Origin: Trema orientale
Taxonomy: Eukaryota; Streptophyta; Magnoliopsida; Rosales; Cannabaceae
Direction: 5' to 3'
Assembly: GCA_002914845.1 (NCBI GenBank)
Contig: JXTC01000035.1
Coordinates: 844,553 to 908,552, forward strand
DNA length: 64,000 nt
Shown here piece by piece: positions 10,735 through 24,444 of the stretch. The notes beneath the pieces are model-generated. The model was given only the letters and a program-made list of their open reading frames with translations, did no database searches and was not told where the DNA came from. Made by a program: the position numbers and the translations under genes. Each line of letters opens with the position of its first letter. Position 1 is the first letter of the stretch.

Positions 10735-13700
10735 AGTATTCCTTTATAAAAGAAGTTTTAAATCCGTAACCAATAAACTTTGTAAATTGATCACAAATAT
10801 AATTTCATTGAAATATAAAATTTTATTCTAGTTATAATTTAGCTAATAAATAACTAAAATTTCCATAAAAGACAATAGTTAAAAGAACTCATGGGAATTC
10901 TTAAGAAAACGACATTTTCATTCTTAGAACAGTTCCCAAGAAATCACCGACGGAGCAACTAAAGGGAGATAAAATATCCTAAAGGCAGGTTGACAAAAGA
11001 AAGAAGCTTCATGGATTTTCTCCATTAAAAAGAAAAAAGAAAAAAAAAAGTCATGGGTGTTTTCTTAATTTAAATTCTTGTTTTTGATTTTTTTTTTTTA
11101 TCCTGTAGATTGTTACTGGATACTGGGGGCATGTGCCTTGCTCTCCTCTTTCGTCTAGCTCTCATAGCAACTATTCGATGAAACGAAAGTATATTCCCAA
11201 GAGGCAAGGCAAAACAAATGCTAAATTAATGAGAAAGAGCAATGTCATTTTGTATTTCCTTGATTTAATTCCCAGATCTCTCGATGAGTGAATGTGTTGA
11301 AATTCTTCATATATAGGGGTTTTTGGCAAAATACATGTTTTCTAAAGTATATTTTATGAAATACATCATTTTAATAATTTTTCGTTGAATATCCCTTTTT
11401 TAAGTTTTAATTTTATTATAAAAAAAAATATCACTAACACCTATCCCATCGAGAGTTCAAATCTAGCTAGACATACGGCCTAATTATTGGACATCTTATC
11501 AAGCGTTCCCAACGCCATGCCTAACACTCAATATTCAATAATATTTTTTTTTTTGGTCAAGTTGCTAGATAACTTATCTAGCGCTATACACCATGTCTAG
11601 AGTCTCGGCATGTAGTATAAGTCCTTTTACACCACCTTATTTTTTTTTAAATGGGTGTATTTATTTAAAAACTATTGAAAGGTGTATATTTTCTAAAATT
11701 AACTACAAAATGAGTGTATTTCACCTAATTTGCTTTTAGGAATTTCACTTTGCATACCTCTGTTATCACTCCCTTTTTTTTCTCCTCCCACCCCTTATTT
11801 GATTTTTCATTAATAACGATAATAACCTTATATGAAATGACATAAATGACCATATATAATATATATTAAATACTAAAATCTTCTTTCTCAACTAGACTAT
11901 TCTTGCTTAGCATATACCTTCAAACACAATTGATAAAAAAACCCGACCCGTTTAAAAAAATATAAAAAATCAGAATCACATTATTAGATTAAATTCTTAT
12001 ATTATAATTAAATGAATATACTATGAATTCTAAACTTTAACTCTTTTTAAAATTGACTCTCTCTCTCTCTCTAGAACTCTAAAAATTGAAATTAACTCCC
12101 TCAAAAACCTTAAAAATTAAATATTCTCTCAATAACTCTAAAAATTAACTCTTTCTCAAGAAGCTTAAATGATAACTTTATCTCTCACATAAGAACTTGA
12201 AAAAAATTTCTCAAGAACTAAAACTTTTTTTTTTTTTTTTTGAGAAGCTCAAGAACTCTAACATTTCAGGAGAAAAATGAAAAAATAAAAAGAAAAAAGA
12301 TTCATATTGAGAGTAGTTAACCACAAAGTTAGTCTATATATTATATTCTTTTAAACAAAAAACAAGTTTTCAAATTTTTTTTTTAATATATGTGGTGAGT
12401 TTTATCAAGAATGCAAGGGGTTGAAGAATGGAGAAGATAAAAATAGGTGGAAGATCTTCAAAACTAGTGGGTGGAAAAAGAAATTTCAAGATTTGTTTTT
12501 ATTCATATCCAAAGTTATAAATAACTAACATTAAAAAAGGTGTGTTAAGAAAATATTTGATTTTTATGAAGATGTGTTTGTTTAGAAAAGAGGTGGGAAG
12601 AATAGAGCACCCTTCACTTTTAAAATATTCATGTCTTTACATTGAGCAATGTTATGGGACACCACTAGTGCTCAACAATAAATGGGGTAATTCTATTACT
12701 GGATAATTATAATCAATAAATTAAGTCTAACATGAAGTGTAATCATAATTAGCTAGAAACAGACTGACACATCATGTAGTGTTTAGCTCTATATGGTACC
12801 CCTTAGTATTACTCCTTTACATTACATACCTAGCACCCTTTTACTTGCGGGTTCCAATTAATAAATAAACCTTTGATTTTGGTCTCATCACATGAGCTCC
12901 TTAATTATTGGCCTCACATATAACTTCCTCACCAAACTATAAGCTGGATGCCCGGCGCGCCCACGGGAAACGGTACTAAAATTTACAAGCGTAATCCCTA
13001 GTTAACTTATTTATGGCTTGTGAGAGCGGCCCAAGATAAGTAATAGGTTTACCTAGTGTGTACATGAACCTCGACCAATATATATAATCTTTGGCGCCCC
13101 AAGATAAGTAACAGGTTTACCTGGTACTGAGTACATGAACCTCCACCAATATATACAACCATGGCGTGCATGCAAAAAAATTAAGAATCTCCCAAATAAT
13201 AAAGCCATTAAAAAAAAAAGAAAAGAAAAAAAAAGAAAAGAGGTTGATGAATTTAATTATAATTCAATATCTGCCTTATATATATATATATATCATGATC
13301 AGTCGTGAGGATCAATTAATGCACTGATTAATTTAATTACTCGCACATATGATCAATAAAGCAGGGTTCGTACACTTAATGTGAAGTATGCACGACCTCA
13401 TGTAATTTATATATGGACAATATTGAACTATAGCATTTCTAGCTCATTACGTATAATGTATATGCACCAAATTAAATAGTTTAAAACACAACATTTTAAT
13501 AGATAAGGATACATCTAAGTACACTCTCTCAAGTAATAATAGTAGTTTTGGTCAACTCTAAACCATGATAGAGCTTTCATAATCTTTCTCCTATTATTTA
13601 GTCAAAATGGTTTTCTTGTAATCTTTGTGAAGCGATTTCCATTGACTTCAGCACTCTATTTAATTTTTGTTATGGAGGAGCCGGCTTTTCTTTTGGTCTT

Positions 13701-13883
13701 TTAAACAAACATATCCTATTCTCATCCCTTACCAGAGACTTCGTATTTTTTTTATTTTTAATTATATTATCAGTATTCAAATTGTCTTACAAACTTTGAA
13801 CAGATATAATATATAGGATAAATACGACCATTAGTGTATTAGGGTACCGTGACTTAGGAAGAAGGCTACCATGAGTCATGATT
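10735..13883. other. Intergenic with simple repeats
   Basis: No gene supported. A degenerate AACTCTAAAAATTAA repeat runs over about 12050-12260. Within it a 10-bp flank CTCAAGAACT brackets a T17 GAGAAG insert (12210-12257), a possible third poly(A) micro-insertion. A TA microsatellite lies at about 13276-13293. Confidence 0.5.
13028..13160. repeat. 68-bp-period tandem duplication
   Basis: Two copies of a unit containing CCAAGATAAGTAA, GGTTTACCT, GTACATGAACCTC and ACCAATATATA, at about 13028-13095 and 13096-13160, about 90% similar. Confidence 0.75.
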
Positions 13884-14366
13884 TTGACCACTAAGTTCAA
13901 TGTTCATAACGCAAGGGAACTATATATGGACCTACTAGAGACATTGATATTATTTTAGTACATATATATTCTATCTTAGGTTTTCCTTTAATTAGATATA
14001 GACGGCACTTTAATTAATATTGTTTACTCTCAAGACTTTTAAGAAACTTAGAATAACCTTTTTTCCTATCCGAAATCATATGCAAAATGTACGAATTTAA
14101 TTTGTAAATTTAAAATTTTGACCACATTTTTAGCCGACTTGAACCATTAGATGGGGTTTATCTGGAACTCTTGACAGGTGCCAACTCTTCTTGCTTCTAA
14201 ATTCATGAAAAACAACATATAATATAGACTATGAAAATTCTTATCACGTACGTTAAGGAACAGATCATAAATAAGACGTTGACCGGATCAAATTCCACAT
14301 TATTTTAGCCAAAACGCGAGACTAATTGGACATATAACCCTAGGGGCTTTTAAAACCTATAAATAG
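13884..14366 (+). promoter_or_regulatory. Chitinase promoter: W-box motifs and TATA box
   Basis: TTGACC W-box cores lie at 13884-13889, 14118-14123 and 14279-14284, upstream of a strong TATA box (CTATAAATAG, 14357-14366) that is about 70 bp before the ATG. W-boxes are the binding core for WRKY factors, which drive pathogen-induced genes including chitinases. Induction here is inferred from motif presence only; a 6-base motif also occurs by chance. Confidence 0.55.
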
Positions 14367-14424
14367 AAGCCAAAACCATCAATTCTATCACACCAAACCA
14401 AACAGAAAAAGAAAGTTTGTTTAG

Positions 14425-15357
<933 letters not shown>

Positions 15358-18320
15358 CTTTGACACTTCTTTCTTTCAGGAGGGGGAAAAAAAGATGATC
15401 AAAATGTTGTAGTAGATTTAAATAAGAGCAACAGTACGTAGTTGCTGATCATGATAATTAGGTGGCCTCTAACTGCCCTGTAGATCGATTTGTATGTGTA
15501 GCTTATTACGTTTGCATCGGTATTGTTTAGTATGTATAATGTGTTTGTATTTGTATTGAATAATATGAAAAGTTTGGGAAGGTTGAGCGGTGTTGATCTG
15601 CCGGGTTGATATGCACTCCTTTATTTTATTTTACGAGAAGTCTTACTATCTTCTGGTATTCTCATTACTGGACGTCATAAACTTAGAAAAATATATAAGA
15701 AATCATTATTTGAGTCCACAAATCAAAGCATTATTGAAACGTTAAAAAATGAAAAAGAGACGTTGCTAACACTTATTATATATTAAGCTTACACTTATTG
15801 CATTATCATTATGCTTTGTCTTACATGCATGGCGGGTATGTCTTGTGGAAGTGGAACACACACCAACAGAGCCTCATGACTCGGGTTAAAATCACGTTTG
15901 AGTTGAATAGAAGAAGCATCATGAACTCGTAACGTTAAAAATAAATAAACAAAAAAATAAACTCTATATTGGCGCATTTTCTAGTAGCACTATTTTTATG
16001 TGATTTTAAGTTGTATTTGCAGTAATACTAGAAGATCGATCACGTTTTACTTGGAAAAGGATAAATATAGACGACTACGACTAGTAATTGATGTATAGTT
16101 TTCTTTTAATAATCATTAAGTTATTACAGGAGATTCTATACGAATTTGCACTAAACAAATAGATCAAAAGGATGCTATATATAACATATTAGCATGTGCA
16201 TAACCGTCCATCTAATCTACAGATCGAGAAGCAGTTAGAGAGATTTAATTTATCGCGCTAGATCTTTTATTATTGAATGATTAGTGCTAAGTTAATGCTA
16301 AGTCAACTCCATATCTAAAAATTATTACTACTAAATTATTATTGAGACGGTTTAATCGGGTCGATCGATCTAGTTAATACAGCACTTTCAGTCTCATAGA
16401 ATTAAGGCATATACTACAAGCATATATATATATACACGTGTGAAGTAAGAGATTAAAAGATATTTAAATCAGCCAAAGATAAAGCTACTGATCACCAAAG
16501 TCAACTGAATGATTGAAATAAAAATTAGTTTCTGTTAAAAGATATTGATTTGTCAATTCTATTTTTTTGAACACGGTAGTGAAATTAATTTCCTGATAAT
16601 TGGCCTTCTTTAGTCTTTGGGTCCAATTCTTCAGTCGACACGTCTATGCTCAATTATGAGCTAAGTTTTCCGTCGTACAAGGTTATTAGTGGAGGAAATT
16701 AGGCTCATTTTCACTTTTGGTTGTTCGTGCGTTTTTGTTTTAGCAGTTTTTCTTTAGAAAAAGTGGCTATCCACCAATATATAGTGCTATATATCTATGA
16801 AAATACCTCTTTGTTAATAACACGGCCTATGACTAATATGGGGCAAAGTGACATATTTAGGATCATTTATGAAAAGTACCTTTTAGTCAGTAACGTCATG
16901 AAATTTGGACGGAACTAGGACTAATTCGGACCAAAATGACATTTTCATAATCACTTTTATTAAGACGGACTTTTTTAAGAGTGCTCGTTCTATTTTTAAT
17001 TAGGTCATAATTAGAATGCTGTTGGTCAGTATTCTGATTTTTTTTTTTTTGGTAAAATATCTCTTCGTTTCCCTTCAACTAAAAAACTAAAAAACAGAGT
17101 CTTATCTCTCTCTTTTTAATTTTTTAAATTTACTTATTCGTGAAAAGATAAAATATTTTAGTTCATGTAGCAAATATAACAATTTCGTCCTCTCTCTCTC
17201 ACACACAACTTTCAAGCCCACTAATTCATGAAAAGACTAAAATACTTTAGTATCATGTAGTACATAACAATTTAGTCATTACACAATGTAATACATGATA
17301 AAACCATGTATCTATATTTTTGCGGTGTATTTAAACTTCAACGTATTCGTATATACCACAGTATGACATTGTGTTTTCCGGGAAAAAAAAAAAAGAATCA
17401 ACTATCTCTAATTTCATTTTACAAGAAAGGAAAAGGTTGTCTAGCCCAAAAAAAAAAAAAAAAAAGAAAAGAAAAAAGAAAACCTTCTAGACGATCTAGT
17501 GACCAGGTCATCAATAGAATGAAAAAGAATCCTAAAAAATCATTATTTTATCTTGAAATGGTCCTGTCCATTTTCCAAGTAAACACACATTTCGTATAAA
17601 ACTCATCTGTTACATAGGAGAAAAAAAACTATTTCCATAAATATAAACTGAATAACTAATAAAGAAACTATGTTTCTTTTCAGAAAAAAAAAAAAGAAAC
17701 TATGTTTAATCAAAAGGTTTGTCTCTAAATATAAAATCTGAATATTTGTCAACTCTAATTTCAACATGATTTATTCAAATTCTTTCTTTTAAGAAAAAAG
17801 CTTGCGAAAAACAATTGAGCTATCGGTTGAATTATTCTGTTAGAAAGTACCGTTAATATTTTTTATAATCCAGTACATATATAACAATGACCAAGAAAAA
17901 AAAAAAAAGAGGGTAGCTTTAATATTATCGGGTATATTATCAATCAGCATAAATCGATCATGACGTAACATGACCTATCAATTAATCAAGTAGTTCTATT
18001 CGTCTCAGTTGCATCTCGCTAAGTCTGACATTTTAAAAATTGTTTCAGCAGCATTGTGAACTTTAAAATTTAGAAAATTTAACATGAATAGATATGAATA
18101 AACGCAATTGTATGGTAAGAACGAATGAAAAAGGTTAGGTTCCATTCCAATAAAACAAAGGAATTAAAAATCAGTATTTGTCCCCACTCAACCAAGCATG
18201 CCGCAAAACGTTGAAGTTGCGAGCATCTTAATTATAGATGGGACAAATTTCCTTGACTTCATTGTCAACAATATTCCATAAAGCTTTATTAATTAGTCAG
18301 AGTTTGTAGGCACAGAACAG
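15358..18320. other. Intergenic between chitinase genes
   Basis: No gene supported. There is a diverged tandem duplication of about 60 bp with period about 87 (about 17131-17190 and 17218-17276, sharing TGAAAAGA.TAAAATA.TTTAGT). A poly(A) micro-insertion is seen at 17661-17707: AAAGAAACTATGTTT on both sides of CTTTTCAG plus A9. Several long A runs (about 17384, 17446, 17896) are otherwise unremarkable. Confidence 0.5.
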
Positions 18321-18357
18321 CTATTAAAAGGAGGAGCAACCTCGTCATAACTCGTAA

Positions 18358-19337
<980 letters not shown>

Positions 19338-19783
19338 TTTGACTTTGTACTTTCCTTTGATAAGTTCTCTATGATAAGTTTTTCTCTGGGCCCCTTGTTG
19401 CTGTTCCTTCACGGGTTTTATGGTTTTAAGTTTTTAACGCTTTGTTGTGTTTGTTAGTTCTTGTAATTGGGGTGTTTTCCTTTTCTATTGCGCTTTGTAG
19501 CTTTCGATTTGGCTTGATGATCACCAAAGAAATTGGCTTCCAGGTTGTTGGGGAAGTCATTTAGTTTTTGAAATGTAAACTTTTTAAGCAAACAACTATA
19601 ACAATAATAGAATAAAGTCAACTTGACGATGTCCTAATCCATTTGTGAGACCAATTTGTTTATATGTGATAGACAGCACTGCATAATTCAACTTGACGAT
19701 GTCCTAATCCATTTGTGAGACCAATTTGTTTATATGTGATAGACAGCACTGCATAATTCAAGAGTTATCAAACTAAGAACTAN

Positions 19784-19829
<46 letters not shown>

Positions 19830-20303
19830 AGTTAACAGTCGATGACAGAGAATTGAAAGCGACATAAGGCCAAATTTAATTTTTTAAAAAAAATTTAAAA
19901 AGTCTGAATAAATGTAGTACAAAACGAGAAGGGTAGGATGGCATGGGGTCATAATTGTGAAGAAATTACAAGATTCGCAGAAAAATAATATATTCAACGC
20001 ATGATACTAGGCCGATACTCAACTAGAAATGTTTTCATTCAAAATGCCAAACAATAGTAAACAAAAAGAGCACCCAAAATGCTATATCTTAAAGGTTATT
20101 AAAATAAACAAACCAAAATAAATGAACAAAAACGAAAGGAGTAGAACAAGGATGAAGGGCACTAAGAGCAGATAGAATCTTTTGACGTAAATAAACAGAA
20201 AAAGCAAGCTAATATCAAATGCACTCGAACTAGAAAACGGAGTCTCTAAATCTGACACTTTCAACTTTCAACTTGTGTCAGGCTCTTCCATCATCAACAG
20301 CGA
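19338..20303. repeat. Intergenic with exact 70-bp tandem repeat and A43 run
   Basis: A 70-bp unit (starting TCAACTTGACGATGTCCTAA) is present twice without change (19618-19687 and 19688-19757). Then come an N at 19783 and 43 uninterrupted A (19784-19826). Convergent gene ends lie on each side: the chitinase 3' UTR and the pyruvate kinase 3' UTR. The perfect repeat beside an N and a homopolymer may be an assembly artefact. Confidence 0.7.
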
Positions 20304-23300
20304 TTACAGTACTTTCCTCACCTGAATGTTGTGAGTAGACTGAAACCGCCAGATGGGTTGTCTTCCACTCTGAACAAGTGCTACTTCTTCTCCTTCCCTA
20401 ACCATTCCTTGGTTCTGTATATTGAAACCCCATAAAATCGTATATATTGTCAGTGATAGCAGCAAAAACATAAACGAGAACCAGAAATCAGACATGATTA
20501 TATAGAACATAATTAACTAGTATACTTGTATAAATCCCAGAAACTACCCGAAGCTGGTTGTACATTTTGATTTGATATATCAAGTGATCAAAGTATATTT
20601 TCAATTTTCAACTAAGTCAGAGGATAACAATCTACGATCAATATTCCTTCAAATTCTCACCCGCAGTAAAGACAATGCCTGACCAAATGTCTCTTCAGCA
20701 TCCTCTAAGAACTCCATGTGTATGGGACATACACCCTGGTACAAAGCCAGTCTCTGTTGTATTCTCTTACTGCAAGGCCATCAAAGGTATGTGCAGTCAA
20801 ACTGTCAGATTCACTAAATTGGGGAGAATAATTTGTTAAGAGAGAATTTGCTTAAGACGCATAAAACTCACTCATTTGTAAAGGCAAATATGGTGCCAGT
20901 AGGTCTATAATGGCTCAGTAGAATAGCCATGAAACCACTTCTTGTAAAGACAACAATTGAGGTGCCAAGAGTGTTAGACATCATAGTTGCATGATAAGCA
21001 AACATCTCACTCATATGATTCTGCAGAATCAAAACAGGTTTCATTCAGTACTCAGAGTCAACAATCAGATGGAGCTCCGAAAAAGGATTCGGAGTAAGGT
21101 GAGGGAAGGGCTTCGAGGAAGGGATAAAAGGTTAACGCATTATAGAACATACACATTTGTTGACTAACCTTGAAGGCTTGACCAAGATTTGCTGGCATTG
21201 TACCACCTGGTATGGTAGCTTCTGTCCGCAATGCAACTGTGTGCATAACTTTTGCAGCTTTCAATGGGAATCTAAATGGAAGTGAAATTACTATGTTTTA
21301 AGTGGTAATTATTTACACCTTTAAGAATCAAAACAACTAAAATCCAAGAACACCTTCAAGACAATACAGATGCCTGCAAGCTTTGAGCAACTCCACGATG
21401 ACATGCATCTGTGCAAGTATTGCTCACCAACAATCTTCACCAGTCAAATAATCCTAGTAACAAGCAAAAAATCAACATTATAGTAAAAGTCGGAACGTAC
21501 TTTCCATGAGCAGTTTCCCCAGAAAGCATGACTGCATCAGCACCCTCTCGTACAGCAATTGCAATATCTGACACCTCCGCCCTGGTTGGGGTAGGGTGAA
21601 CAATCATGCTTTCGAGCATATTCGTTGCGACAATAACAGCTTTCCCCATGCTACGGCAGATCGTGATTATCTCTTCCTAATAAAAGGGAAAACGAAGATC
21701 TCAAGAATCATAAGAATAACTCAAGTATTGTTTACTGCCAGAAATATTCACTAAATAAGCAATGATATCTTTGGCTTTTCACATCTATCAGAAACAAGGA
21801 AAACTATGTACCTGCAGAAGTGGAACCTCCTCAATAGGAAGCTCTGCACCCAGATCTCCTCTAGCAACCATTGCCTAAAGAAACGGAAAAGTATGTGATG
21901 CCATTAAGTGAGAAGCCATAACCCAATTATTGAGATTAAGAGTTAAGACAGATATCATAAACAGAATGATATTGGTGCGATTAAGGGCAAATTATTCATC
22001 ATAATAGACCAGCATGTTACAGTTCAATGATTCAGAAGCTCACCCCATCAGATGCCGTGATAATAGAATGCAAATTTGCGATGGAGTCTGCACTTTCTAT
22101 TTTTACAATAACATGTATATCTGCATTGCAGCCTGCGAATAGGAAAAAGTAAATTAGTAACTTATAGATCTGACCAACGAGCATTCTATAAAAATATTTT
22201 CAGAATCAGGACACAGTATATACATGGCCAAAGTATTTACTTTTCAGATAATTCTTCAATTCATGAACTACTTCCGCATCTTTAACAAAGGAAACAGCAT
22301 AAAAGTCAACTTTGTTGTCGACTCCAAATTTAATATCTTCCCAGTCCTTCTCTGCAACAAGCCAGTTTAAACACTTAGCTCATTTTCCAAACATTACCAT
22401 AACATTACCCCTTGTGTTAAAAGATAAATAGACAATTGTTTACCATAATTAATAATGATGATTGTGTATCTAATAGTATCATCAAAGAATTATAAGAAAA
22501 GTCAAGATAAAAGGAATTGAAAATAAATGAGGATCCAACCTGTGATGGAAGGCAATGTAGCACTTTTCCCTCTAACATTCAAATGACGCCTAGACTTAAG
22601 TTCTCCTCCATCAACAACCTCACATTTGACTGAATCTTCGGTTTTAGACTTCACCACCAATGACATCATACCACCTACAAAACAGAGGAGTTAAAGATGG
22701 AACTTGATTGATTATACCATGAAAGGTGTGATCATAGTTATCAAGAGCATAAAAACATCTAACAATAGAACAACTAGAGACTAGAATTTTTCCTGTGACA
22801 ACAGGATGAATGAGAACAATGAAGTATAAATTATTATCTAATTTTTTATTGTGAAGCATAGTACACATAAGAACTTAGATATAAAAAGAGCAAGGTACAG
22901 AGCATACCATCAACAAGAAGCATGTCCCCAACAGCTACATCGTTAACGAAATCATCATAGTTCACACTAACACAGTCTGCTGTTCCAACTCCTCTCTGAA
23001 TTGTGAAAGTAAATTCTTGCCCGGTTATTAACGTGATAGGTTGTGGCAGGTCTCCACTTCTAACCTCTGGGCCCTGGTAACCAATGAAAACAAAAAAAAT
23101 TGCCACACGCATCAAATTATTGAACAAGTGAATAAATATACCTGACAAGAAGGCATACAGCCAGTGTGTACATGTATACAACAATTAATCAACAATGTTC
23201 ACCAAGATTATCACACGTTTTGGCATACTGCCAGTGCGTAGATGTATACAACAATTAATCAACAATAGTCACCAAAATATTATCACATGTTTTGGCCCCA

Positions 23301-24444
23301 GAAGATCACAAGTACCCAAATAAGCAATATACCACAGAATTAATCTACTTATTTATATATTAAAAAAAAAAAAAAAAACTGAACTGGCAAATGCTTTGTA
23401 ATCCGAGCTTCAATTATCACTACACGCGGCGATGCGAGCTTCAGTTTATCATTGCACGTGGCAAATGCACTTATGGTAACAGTTAAGACAGTTACGAGAA
23501 AAGAGAATTAGTGACAATAAAAATTTGACATGTGGATCGTGCTATTAATTCAATCGTGTCGAATAGCATTGCTATATCGGAACCTAACATATGCAATACT
23601 CTTTGCATACATGTCCTATTACTTACAAGTGACGTCCTTTAGCTACTAAACACAAAACGTATCTAAGAAATTATTTAAAGCATTTTTTTAGTAAAATCCA
23701 AGATAAACAATATGCACTAAACTTTAAGAAGGGAAAATTAACATGAATATATAATACAAAAAATGCCACCTTTGTATCAAGCATGATTGCAATGACATTG
23801 TCTTTGTTTTGCTCATTATATTCTTTAACCAAGTCGATAACTTTCTGATGAGAGGCGTGGTCTCCATGAGACATATTCAATCGAGCAACATTCATTCCAG
23901 CCTCAGCAAGCTTCCAAATCATCTCTTTCGTGTTCGTTGAGGGGCCCACCGTGCACACAATCTTCGTCTTGCGCCTAACCGTTGGCTTAGACCACACGCC
24001 CACTGATGTATCGCCGAGTTGTTGCAATTCGCGCAGTTGTTGAATTTGCTCCTCTACCTAAATAAACACCATATAAACACACTTTAGCTCTGCACTAAAG
24101 ATTTTCGCATTTCACTCGGAAAATTTTCCCAAAAATGGGAAAATCTTTTCTCGGCAACCAAACAGAACCACAAAAGCGAGTTCGAAAACGGCGCAAACCT
24201 TGGGGATATCCTCAGGGGAGACCGGAACAACCTCAGCCTGTACGGATCTCTTGGCCGTGATCTGGCGAGATCTCTTCCCGTAAACGACATTGCACCTCTT
24301 CGTCTTCTTCTTGTCGTCGCAGTTGAACAGTACTCTGGCGGTGAAGCTCGAAGGCCTGAGCTTCTCGACCCGATCCTGTACGGATCCGGAGCTAGGGCAA
24401 GCAAAGGAGCTCTGAATCGACCGCGTGGCGACCACCTGAGCCAT
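20304..24444 (-). CDS. PKP2: Plastidial pyruvate kinase, beta subunit (PKP2/PKp-beta1 type)
   Basis: Twelve exons: 24444-24199, 24057-23770, 23073-22908, 22674-22540, 22351-22241, 22132-22044, 21874-21812, 21676-21501, 21271-21169, 21020-20872, 20769-20661, 20414-20304. All junctions are GT-AG and keep frame, giving 581 aa, close to the Arabidopsis PKp-beta1 (579). It converts phosphoenolpyruvate and ADP to pyruvate and ATP in the plastid stroma, supplying carbon for fatty-acid synthesis. The first 60-70 residues ([13 protein letters not shown]...) are Ser/Arg/Lys-rich, as in a transit peptide. Visible motifs are [12 protein letters not shown] (about 115-126), [20 protein letters not shown] (about 174-185), the active-site block [11 protein letters not shown] (344-354), [13 protein letters not shown] (378-390), [11 protein letters not shown] (398-408) and VMLSGETA (415-422). 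The leader is GA/CT-rich. TIMELESS lies head-to-head, 2.9 kb away. Confidence 0.97.
23152..23293. repeat. 70-bp tandem duplication in pyruvate kinase intron 2
   Basis: Two copies (about 90% alike) of a unit with CCAGTG.GTA, ATGTATACAACAATTAATCA and CACCAA lie in the intron between exons 2 and 3 (23074-23769). A second, shorter repeat (CGAGCTTCA...TATCA.T.CACG) follows at about 23405-23470. Confidence 0.75.

Noticed and set aside
12950..12970. GC-rich patch with an 8-bp GGCGCGCC palindrome
   Set aside because: Isolated palindrome with no supporting context; treated as chance.
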